Source of the DNA: Anaerolineae bacterium
Lineage (GTDB): Bacteria; Chloroflexota; Anaerolineae; Anaerolineales; Villigracilaceae
Reading direction: 5' to 3'
Length of the DNA stretch: 20,121 bases
Assembly (NCBI GenBank): GCA_003158885.1
Contig: PMLN01000008.1
Coordinates: 11,028 to 31,148 of the forward strand
Shown here piece by piece: positions 15,301 to 20,121 of the stretch. A program made the position numbers and the translations under genes. Position 1 is the stretch's first letter. Each line of letters starts with the position of its first letter. The notes under the pieces are model-generated. The model was given only the letters and a program-made list of their open reading frames with translations, was not told where the DNA came from and did no database searches.

Positions 15301-16419
15301 TTCTGCGACCAGATCGAGTATTTCACGCAGGACGAGGATGTCACCCTGGGCGATGCTCTTCAGCACGTGATCGGACAGACCGGCGGAGATGTGGAACAGA
15401 ACGATCTTGTCGATCAAGACCAGGTTGGAGCCGCCAGTACATGGACCAACGTCCAGGTTCCTGAGAACAGCTTGATCAATTTCATTGCTGAAATTTCTGT
15501 TCCTCCGTCTCTGGCGAACAACGTTGCCGTAGGCATGGCGTTTCGGTCTCCCACCGCCATCCCGGTGGGCGCCCATCCAGTCAATGGCTATTGGTTGAAT
15601 TTTACATACAACGGAACAGCCTGCTTCCTGTCCCTTTACTCTTACGTGTCAAACGTTCAAACCCTGCTGAAACAATATACAGTGGCGTCGATTGCGCAAT
15701 CCGGCAGGTTGAAGATCTCCGTCCATGTCAACATGATCTCCGTTTGGCTGGATCACAAATTCCTGTTCTCGTTCCGTGATGATACGTTCACGAGTGGAAC
15801 CTACAAAGCTTTCACGATCTACAACCCTGTAGCATCTCCGACGCCGGCATTCCATTTTCTTTATTCGGAAGTGAACGACCTGCTGGCAGACATCACGGTT
15901 GGAACTCGTGGGAATGGCATGCAATGCTTGGATGACCTGACCCGTAATCGCCGCGTGTACTTCCGCTCGAATGCCGATGGAAGCATGTTCTTCTGGAAGA
16001 TGCCCATCTCCGGCGGGACGCTTCCCGACATTGTGATCACCGCCCAGCACGAATACGACGACTCTCGGGTTACCCGTATGCGCCTGGAAGGGTTGCAGGT
16101 GGTCGAGGTGGCCGACTTCAATGGACTTTCCGCCGTCGGAAACATCTTCGAGGATGAGAGTTCGTATTATTCCAACACAACGTTGGATGAAACCGGCGAA
16201 GCCCAGTATTACCTCAACTCCTCAAGGCAGCGGTCAGAGATCTGGACTCTGGACACTGTATTTCACCCGGCTCTTCAGCCTGGCGATCTCGTGAATGTTC
16301 CCATCGCCGGCGAAGCCGGGTCTCCAGTCAGCATCGGCATCATGAGCACCCAACTCAACCTGGGTTTTACCGGTGACACATTCGACATTTCGTCTGTTGT
16401 TCAAGGATTTGCCGCATGA
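12352..16419 (+). CDS. Large tail hub / tip protein with inserted carbohydrate-binding-like domains
   Basis: The 1355-aa protein appears to be a hub scaffold cut by insertions. Residues about 50-326 are a repetitive beta region, perhaps a propeller ('GGYVWYQKPDNSINYRTF', 'VYYQDLDAGRVIELSHR'). A hub-like beta segment follows at 326-421 ('VNLTLTEGENRSSTLQL', 'GTALTGEIDRI'). Residues 442-586 are beta-sandwich, like sugar-binding modules ('YATFTFTGVGFIFYY', 'GSHTVKI'). Residues 597-773 resemble a concanavalin/LamG-like domain, and 781-803 form a 'FPASGSILVDQEILSYSS' hairpin. A second lectin-like domain spans about 1000-1175. The hub-like C-terminus (about 1177-1355, 'LQPGDLVNVPIAG') closes the protein. 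It probably forms the tail tip and binds cell-surface glycans. The reading frame extends 5' to 12037, but that part overlaps the previous gene; ATG 12352 with ATGA coupling is the natural start. Confidence 0.72.
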   Translation: MKPGMSSLLSLIPNPKTAGARVTFRVKRPLFSNAALTDSLGITDPTLIDSATSISGASLFRVVNDPATHHLFTQSIGTIVSTWPTWNDSSIVLATGSKPGIEGGYVWYQKPDNSINYRTFNGSTFGSEVSAGVSIAYPVTLAPVASGCYVFYYSTRWQIAYLSGGTSTTWSGGVYGTSSTTNQFDAITITDQFGNAIDYVYYQDLDAGRVIELSHRASTNTWGQPRSIIAIDAINALYGLKLYGASVINGMAVVTGRLTRTSDGDPVSMDVYLMGPEVYTLGRDMFISASQIGGKLLLIGGNQLVSSGCAGYAVATATNLFGVDTSSLKLVTSDIVNLTLTEGENRSSTLQLTMSPAIFPHAALVKGAEVILEVSYNGNYGTALTGEIDRILSTKGEGQDLSISVVSTSTKRLAGWQPDQGIYIPSQTTAVGAASDLTQFVEDDGGTIVFGSGFKTGGGTIYNDTDPGWMYSGSWGVDASQGWNPITGVYGASIHYDNSSDPNGYATFTFTGVGFIFYYTRNVDRGLHNISVDGTLVATVNANNPTRVQGSYVSSVLPSGSHTVKISHGTPVANYIDVDAIEIFTVPTNAATPGNFNQWNVMYTACNSSRGGVMRARFYNEATTDLSTRNPRFGVGLNYYRENAADAAVRLGVNYDAVGPNQLQYNGLVAVYSRNEAGGSEGVALYDWKANVMTSLATQAFTAAKNAMIWFQIYFVEGMIKVDYQVDGATTWTNLISYSYGKANAWVNQNLGHGFIVMQKQLTTSISSYEFSDTDTVIGLGSLTGFPASGSILVDQEILSYSSKTSFTNGSLAGNTYPIIFWPAVRLDGAYTGAAWIPIAGPKSSPFNAINYAQNAVIVFVGLNRSLLCTYSDPNADATRRGDLWIPTSGTYYPGWKMDIGNTAKGSWVASGIPSMYYFGADPTVFVPSDGVTDPTGYALNNYYLSHNARIAPGLNLSGRGLLGTTAIPHNNSIAYVYAPITLFCDQIEYFTQDEDVTLGDALQHVIGQTGGDVEQNDLVDQDQVGAASTWTNVQVPENSLINFIAEISVPPSLANNVAVGMAFRSPTAIPVGAHPVNGYWLNFTYNGTACFLSLYSYVSNVQTLLKQYTVASIAQSGRLKISVHVNMISVWLDHKFLFSFRDDTFTSGTYKAFTIYNPVASPTPAFHFLYSEVNDLLADITVGTRGNGMQCLDDLTRNRRVYFRSNADGSMFFWKMPISGGTLPDIVITAQHEYDDSRVTRMRLEGLQVVEVADFNGLSAVGNIFEDESSYYSNTTLDETGEAQYYLNSSRQRSEIWTLDTVFHPALQPGDLVNVPIAGEAGSPVSIGIMSTQLNLGFTGDTFDISSVVQGFAA

Positions 16420-16856
16420 AGGATACCTATTCAAAGCTAAAGAAGTTCGCAGATCTTCAAGACAAGAACCGCCCTACCAAAGGCACGGTCTTCTCCATCG
16501 ACGGTTCGTTTATTGATGTGTACGTCAAGGCGCATTCGTTCGTCATGCGTCACGTGCAGACCATTGGAACCGCGACCTATATCGGCCAGCCCGTGACCAT
16601 TACCTGGGATAACGGCATCCCCACCGCGCATATCGTTGACAGCGCCGCGGCTTCATCTCCAGTGGTCGCCAATAATGAACTTGCCAATCCCACGGGCGCT
16701 CCCACCACAGGCAATGTGGACCTGGGCAATTTCCGGATCATCAATCTTGCTGCTCCCGTCAATCCGACGGACGCAGTCAACAAGCAATATGCAGACAATT
16801 ATGCCACTGGCATTCAACCCGCCATCAAGTGGATTATGGCTCAAACCTACGTTTAA
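16416..16856 (+). CDS. Small tail tip / fibre-anchor protein with collar-type motif
   Basis: The 146-aa protein has two visible parts. Residues about 20-75 look like a small beta barrel ('TKGTVFSIDGSFIDVYVK', 'VTITWDNGIPTAHIV'), reminiscent of OB-fold tip proteins. Residues 102-127 ('DLGNFRIINLAAPVNPTDAV', then NKQYAD) match the 'kItNLadPvnptDAvnKqYvD' element typical of phage tail fibres. It starts inside the stop of the hub gene (ATGA overlap) and is followed by the fibre genes. A role linking the hub to fibres fits, but the fibre-type motif at the end of so short a protein is unusual. An OB-fold baseplate protein remains the alternative for the N-terminal part. Confidence 0.62.
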   Translation: MKDTYSKLKKFADLQDKNRPTKGTVFSIDGSFIDVYVKAHSFVMRHVQTIGTATYIGQPVTITWDNGIPTAHIVDSAAASSPVVANNELANPTGAPTTGNVDLGNFRIINLAAPVNPTDAVNKQYADNYATGIQPAIKWIMAQTYV

Positions 16857-16865
16857 GGAAAAACT

Positions 16866-17261
16866 ATGGCCCCTAACATTACTCCTGTTTTCGTTCTAAT
16901 GCCTGCTTTGAATATCGGGACGTTCAATACGGCAAATTCCAATCGTGATGGTACGGGCACTATTCAATCCATGGTAACTGGAGCGACAAACGGCACCCGC
17001 GTCAAAAAGATCACCATCCGGGCGCTGACCACCACAACTGCCGGCATGATCCGCTTCTTTGCCAACGATGGAAGTGGATGGCGTTTATGGATGGAGGTTC
17101 CAGTCATGGCTGTGACAGTTTCCGCCACTGTGGCCGGCTGGGGTTACCAGCTTTTATTGCAGGGAGAGAATGCTTTGGTTCTGCCTGCTGGATATTCTTT
17201 GGGCGTAGCAACGCAAAATGGCACTGCGTTTAGTTATGTCGTAGAAAGCGGAACGTATTAA
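16866..17261 (+). CDS. Small virion-type protein of a family found beside phage fibres (unknown function)
   Basis: The 131-aa protein is a beta-rich, low-charge protein ('TRVKKITIRALTTTTAGMIR', 'WRLWMEVPVMAVTVSATVAG', 'ALVLPAGYSLGVATQNG'). Its 'NRDGTGTI...GTRV..I.I.A..TTTAGMIR.F..DG' pattern is one I recognise from small proteins next to tail fibres, but I cannot name a function. A beta-sandwich base plug or decoration protein is possible. AAGGAAAAACT precedes the ATG, and the stop shares an A with the next ATG (TAATG), so the two are probably made together. Confidence 0.6.
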   Translation: MAPNITPVFVLMPALNIGTFNTANSNRDGTGTIQSMVTGATNGTRVKKITIRALTTTTAGMIRFFANDGSGWRLWMEVPVMAVTVSATVAGWGYQLLLQGENALVLPAGYSLGVATQNGTAFSYVVESGTY

Positions 17262-18499
17262 TGAACACCGGGTTTCCATTTGCCTTCGGCCAAAACCAGG
17301 GCGCCTGGTACGGTACAGGCGACCCAATGGACGCCGTGAACACGCAAGCTTCCGGCGTCGGAATGTGCAACCCGGGAATTGTCACGAATTCTTCCGGGAT
17401 GATTTACAACAACTTCAATTTCCAAAATGGTCTCCAGACCATGGGGATCGATAACATCACATCGACTTTTTTGCTTGGATCGGACATCAGCAAACCGGCC
17501 ACCACGTCACTCTTGGTTACGGGTTCTTCGCTGATTTATAACGGAGAAACTTTAGCGGGCGGAGATGTGTTGTTTGGAGACAACACAATCGGCAAGGCTA
17601 ATATGCACTGGAACTCCGTGGCTGGAATGCTGGAGTTTAGGGGAGGCACGACTGTACAAGCATATGTCGACACAGACGGATCGATTGTTGCTGGAGCCGG
17701 TGCGCTGAAACTGAATAGTAGTGGCATTTTGTTCACGAGTGGTCTGAACCCGGGTCCAAATGCAGTTACATGGTTTGATACCGGGTATGCCAATTACATT
17801 GGTTATATCTGGGGATCAGCCGCTTCGATACCTCTCCTTGGCTACGTGGCATCTGTAAATATTACAGCTCCAATGGCGAACAGTGGACAAAAAGCATCTC
17901 AAATCTACCTCGCTGCCGATGGACTTTATGGAATATCGTCGTTGACGATAACTGCCACTAATTCGCCTGCTACCTACACAGCAGAATTCAATGGAAGCCT
18001 TACAGTTGACAACGCCTTAAGTGTGGCTGGAAATGCGACTGTGGCTGGCTCTCTGCAAGTTGGAAGTGGGTCTGGTTCAGCATCAGAAGTTATTAACGGA
18101 TCAGCGGGATCAGCCAGGGCAATCTTTTTCGACACAAACGGATCGGTGCGCAACGCTATCGTTGGCGCAAATGGCACAGCAGAGAATGGAGCGAATGTTG
18201 GCTCCAATATGTCGATCAATAACTACGATGATAGCGGCGTTTTTCTGCGAAGCGTGCTCGTCATCTACCGATCGTCTGGAGTGATTTATACGCCAACTGC
18301 CATTGCAATTGGATCTGGCTCAAACGTTGCCCCGGGCTCTGTAGGATCGCTGGTTATCCCATACATAACATCCCAAACGACCGCAACCGACGCGCTGGCA
18401 GGAAACACACCGGCTTGCCTTGTAGCAATTAATAACGGCACAACATATAAGCTCGGCGTCCGCATGGGCGGAACGTGGCGATACGTGGCCGTAGCATAG
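17261..18499 (+). CDS. Tail fibre / receptor-binding protein (probable)
   Basis: The 412-aa protein is low in charge and rich in Gly, Ser, Ala, Thr and Asn. Repeated short beta elements include 'SLIYNGETLAGGDVLF', 'TVDNALSVAGNATVAGSLQV' (about 246-265) and 'GVIYTPTAIAIGSGSNV', as in trimeric fibres. It ends with 'NNGTTYKLGVRMGGTWRYVA', a C-terminal tip or trimerisation-type ending seen in many phage fibre proteins. It begins at the overlap with the previous stop. The small number of charged residues and the absence of enzyme motifs suggest a receptor-binding fibre rather than a depolymerase. Receptor and host cannot be read from the sequence. A head fibre is the main alternative. Confidence 0.68.
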   Translation: MNTGFPFAFGQNQGAWYGTGDPMDAVNTQASGVGMCNPGIVTNSSGMIYNNFNFQNGLQTMGIDNITSTFLLGSDISKPATTSLLVTGSSLIYNGETLAGGDVLFGDNTIGKANMHWNSVAGMLEFRGGTTVQAYVDTDGSIVAGAGALKLNSSGILFTSGLNPGPNAVTWFDTGYANYIGYIWGSAASIPLLGYVASVNITAPMANSGQKASQIYLAADGLYGISSLTITATNSPATYTAEFNGSLTVDNALSVAGNATVAGSLQVGSGSGSASEVINGSAGSARAIFFDTNGSVRNAIVGANGTAENGANVGSNMSINNYDDSGVFLRSVLVIYRSSGVIYTPTAIAIGSGSNVAPGSVGSLVIPYITSQTTATDALAGNTPACLVAINNGTTYKLGVRMGGTWRYVAVA

Positions 18500-18510
18500 A
18501 AAGGATACTC

Positions 18511-18993
18511 ATGAAAAAGGTTTTTCTCTTGGCGATTTTGGTCGTATGTATTTTGTTCCCGGCTCCCGTGCCGGCGAGGGCGTATGAAACCAAACCATCA
18601 ACATGCACGCTGTTCACCAAATTCTCGCCGGTATACCATGACGACCCAACCATCGTGCGTGATCGTTACGCAACCATTAACACTAAAGCACCTTCCTGCG
18701 ATCTTGTCAACATTAACCTATTTCCTGATGTTGGCTTTGTAGGCAAGATTGTAAAACGAGCTGCATTCACGTGCGGGCCAACTCTTTCCATCGCAAGTGG
18801 ATTGTGGAAACACGGATATTTCATGGTGTTCGTCTTAACGGCTACTCCGCCTATCCCGTTTTGCATACAGCCCGATATACGAATGGATCCCTTGCAAGTG
18901 TGGAGCGACGGTCGCGAAAAGTATGTTGCTGTTTCCGCGATTGAAAACATGTTTTATATAAACAATGTGGTCAAGATCGAGGAACTGAAATAA
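18511..18993 (+). CDS. Secreted four-cysteine protein, function unknown
   Basis: The 160-aa product starts with a clear signal peptide: MKK, then a hydrophobic core (about 4-18), then a Pro-containing AxA-type site (…ARA|YE, cleavage after about residue 24). No lipobox is seen: Cys13 lies inside the hydrophobic core. The mature part has four cysteines (32, 63, 88, 118), enough for two disulfides, and a hydrophobic stretch at about 103-117 that looks more like a buried strand than a membrane anchor. AAGGA (18501-18505) sits 5 nt before the chosen ATG; a start at 18475 lies inside the fibre gene and is rejected. Exported phage proteins in such positions may alter the host envelope, for example in superinfection exclusion or lysis. 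No family was recognised, so the role is open. Confidence 0.72.
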   Translation: MKKVFLLAILVVCILFPAPVPARAYETKPSTCTLFTKFSPVYHDDPTIVRDRYATINTKAPSCDLVNINLFPDVGFVGKIVKRAAFTCGPTLSIASGLWKHGYFMVFVLTATPPIPFCIQPDIRMDPLQVWSDGREKYVAVSAIENMFYINNVVKIEELK

Positions 18994-18994
18994 A

Positions 18995-19015
18995 TTCGGT
19001 TATCGTGATAACGAA
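18995..19015 (+). other. Imperfect palindrome TTCGGTTATC-GT-GATAACGAA
   Basis: The region after the secreted-protein stop contains an almost perfect inverted repeat: TTCGGTTATC against GATAACGAA, with one extra G in the left arm and a 2-bp centre. The short loop makes an RNA hairpin unlikely; a protein-binding operator is possible. No clear -35/-10 pair overlaps it. Confidence 0.4.
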
Positions 19016-19044
19016 AACTGAATAACATTACAACAGGAGACAAC

Positions 19045-19359
19045 GTGAAAAAAAATCTAAACCAACCCATTTTAAATCTGGACGACAAGCCAGTTGTTAA
19101 TACCGAAATCGAAGGCCAGCCTCCTTTGACACTGGCGTATGTCTGCGAAAACGCCCTGCTTTCAAGAAGGCGTGATGACAACCTTTCTGGTGAAGAACAA
19201 GTTAAACGCATGGGCCTCGCATTACGCATCAAAGCCGCAGAAAAAGGCAATGTTCCGATTGATCTTACAAGCGAGGAAGTTGTGTTGCTCAAAAATCAGA
19301 TCGTTCTCACTTACAACACATTGATCACTGGTCGGTCCTTGGTTATGTTGGAAGAATAA
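19045..19359 (+). CDS. Small conserved-type phage protein, function unknown
   Basis: The 104-aa protein starts at GTG, with AGGAG (19035-19039) 5 nt upstream and eight consecutive A residues in codons 2-4. It is charged and mostly helical: 'PPLTLAYVCENALLS' then 'DNLSGEEQVKRMGLALRIKA' and 'IDLTSEEVVLLKNQIVL', ending 'TLITGRSLVMLEE'. This layout ('...L..vl.naLl......l.geEk..r..LA.ki......v.Lt.EE..llk..i...y.pl..g....mL') resembles a small phage protein family encoded downstream of tail genes, whose role I cannot name. It lies between the secreted protein and the coiled-coil/TM protein, probably in the same transcript. It could be a DNA-binding or assembly accessory protein, but nothing proves it. 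Confidence 0.6.
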   Translation: MKKNLNQPILNLDDKPVVNTEIEGQPPLTLAYVCENALLSRRRDDNLSGEEQVKRMGLALRIKAAEKGNVPIDLTSEEVVLLKNQIVLTYNTLITGRSLVMLEE

Positions 19360-19385
19360 TAAATCTTACTGTTGCAGGAGTTTCT

Positions 19386-19838
19386 ATGAAAGAACTGGAA
19401 GGAGATCCCCAGGGGAACGTTTTAGCTCAAATCCTGACCGCGCTAGGCGGCTTCAATGCCCGCCTCATCGACATTAACGAGCATGTTCAGGATAGTCATC
19501 GCGCCTTGAGAGGGTACGATGCAGAGCCCGGCTTGGTGGCGATCACCGAAGAACTGCGGAAGCAAGTCGAGGAGCTCAGCAAGAACACTGGCACCGATCA
19601 TGACGCCATCGCATCGTTGATACACCGCATCGAAGCTCTGGAGAAGTACAACATCGACTACCCGCCACTAGCGTGGCTGGTGCGTCATCGGCTCAAGGCA
19701 GTGGCTTTGTGGGCCGCCGCGGGACTGGCACTCATGACCATTCTGCTCTCCCCCGTTCTCAACAAGGACTTTGTCTCGATGATCCTGCATCTGCTCAAGA
19801 TCCCGCAGGAAGTGATCGATTTCTACGTTGGGAAGTAA
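19386..19838 (+). CDS. Coiled-coil single-pass membrane protein, possible holin-like lysis protein
   Basis: The 150-aa protein has helical, heptad-like segments at about 10-40 and 50-90 ('ITEELRKQVEELSKNTG', 'IASLIHRIEALEKY'). A basic patch (RHRLK, 100-104) is followed by one transmembrane helix (about 105-124, 'AVALWAAAGLALMTILL') and a short amphipathic C-terminus. A coiled coil followed by a single C-terminal TM helix is the layout of XhlA-type hemolysin/holin partners. Position at the very end of the late operon fits a lysis role, but no endolysin is in view. AGGAG 6 nt upstream sets the ATG. A terminator follows 25 bases after the stop. A membrane-anchored virion or host-takeover protein is an alternative. 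Confidence 0.62.
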   Translation: MKELEGDPQGNVLAQILTALGGFNARLIDINEHVQDSHRALRGYDAEPGLVAITEELRKQVEELSKNTGTDHDAIASLIHRIEALEKYNIDYPPLAWLVRHRLKAVALWAAAGLALMTILLSPVLNKDFVSMILHLLKIPQEVIDFYVGK

Positions 19839-19863
19839 AGCCAACAAATTCAACGCGAAACAG

Positions 19864-19898
19864 GACAACTCCTTCTTCAGGAGGGGTTGTCTTCTTTA
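19864..19898 (+). terminator. Rho-independent terminator of the late operon
   Basis: GACAACTCC (19864-19872) pairs with GGGGTTGTC (19883-19891) over 9 bp with one G-U pair and a 10-nt loop. A T-rich tract (TTCTTTATTT and more) follows on the + strand. It lies 25 bases after the last + strand stop. A convergent minus-strand frame stops inside the loop (19877-19879), so the element may also serve that transcript, though its T-tract on the minus side is weak. Confidence 0.8.
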
Positions 19899-20121
19899 TT
19901 TGCTTCTTTTCCTTTTTTATTCCGCTCATTTTGATCTTCATATATTTTTTTCCAACGATTAACTGTATTTTCAAACTCTTGCCGATTTATAATTGGAAGA
20001 ACTCCAGTTGAAGAATCAAGTCGAATTCTGCCTTCGCCTTTGTCTACAAACTGTGCCGTCGTAACGTATGCAAACACCGGATTTATTGACCATCCATCAA
20101 CTATACCCCCAATACGAATAA
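19877..20121 (-). CDS. Convergent minus-strand gene, C-terminal part (start outside window), unknown
   Basis: Reading leftwards from the right edge, the frame is open for about 80 codons and stops at 19877-19879. Visible features are a beta-type segment ('PVFAYVTTAQFVDKGEGRIR'), 'STGVLPIINRQEFENTVNRW', then a strongly charged Lys/Glu/Asn tail. A GTG at 20077 could start a 66-aa version, but no Shine-Dalgarno is evident and the frame stays open beyond it, so a partial longer gene is more likely. Its base composition is clearly more AT-rich than the tail genes. The orientation is opposite to the late operon and the two share the terminator hairpin region. It could be the first gene of another module or of flanking host DNA. 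Confidence 0.5.
   Translation of the reverse strand, partial: IRIGGIVDGWSINPVFAYVTTAQFVDKGEGRIRLDSSTGVLPIINRQEFENTVNRWKKIYEDQNERNKKGKEANKEDNPS

Noticed and set aside
18475..18510. Upstream start for the secreted protein
   Set aside because: Falls inside the fibre gene, would bury the signal peptide, and lacks the AAGGA that precedes 18511.
19045..19060. Possible slippage signal in the eight-A run after the GTG start
   Set aside because: The neighbouring frames do not open into a credible alternative product, and no stimulatory structure is visible.

Overview
The window is the structural (late) gene block of a tailed double-stranded DNA phage or prophage. It runs left to right on the + strand in the classic order of a long-tailed siphovirus: portal (3' end only), scaffold, major capsid protein, head-tail connectors, tail tube, frameshifted tail assembly chaperone, tape measure, tail tip or hub, fibres, then small accessory and lysis-type genes, ending at a terminator. 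Terminase is absent and presumably lies upstream. GC content looks moderate and start sites mostly carry strong GGAG/AGGAG Shine-Dalgarno sequences, so the host is a bacterium using standard ribosome binding. The host phylum cannot be fixed from the sequence.

Head module (1-4664): the portal C-terminus overlaps a calcineurin-type metallophosphoesterase. Next come a coiled-coil scaffold-like protein, an N4-gp56-family major capsid protein with an inserted beta-rich domain, and two connector-type proteins. No capsid maturation protease is recognisable; the phosphoesterase occupies the place where one often lies.

Tail module (4665-16856): the tail tube gene is followed by a 9-bp GNRA-capped hairpin. 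The tail assembly chaperone then carries a textbook -1 programmed frameshift signal: slippery A AAA AAC, a TAG stop directly after it, and an 8-bp hairpin 6 nt downstream. This makes a 129-aa gpG-like protein and a 224-aa gpGT-like fusion. A 12-bp hairpin sits between a strong Shine-Dalgarno and the tape measure start and may act as a structured spacer. The 1831-aa tape measure has an unusual N-terminus with a sigma-70 region-2-like segment, Pro/Ala-rich linkers, a membrane-like segment and a very Gln-rich coiled-coil C-terminus. After it come a small tail protein, a 1355-aa hub-like protein apparently interrupted by lectin or carbohydrate-binding-like domains, and a small fibre-anchor-like protein.

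Fibre and accessory module (16866-19838): two fibre-type proteins, a secreted four-cysteine protein of unknown role, a small conserved-looking phage protein with a GTG start, and a coiled-coil plus single-TM protein that may act in lysis. No endolysin is visible. A rho-independent terminator at about 19864-19898 closes the operon. A convergent minus-strand gene enters from the right edge and ends inside that hairpin.

Nearly all genes are coupled by ATGA or TAATG overlaps or short gaps, and no convincing internal promoter is seen. The block therefore probably works as one long late transcript whose gene dosage is tuned by RNA structure, translational coupling and frameshifting. No gene-free stretch exceeds about 60 bases.
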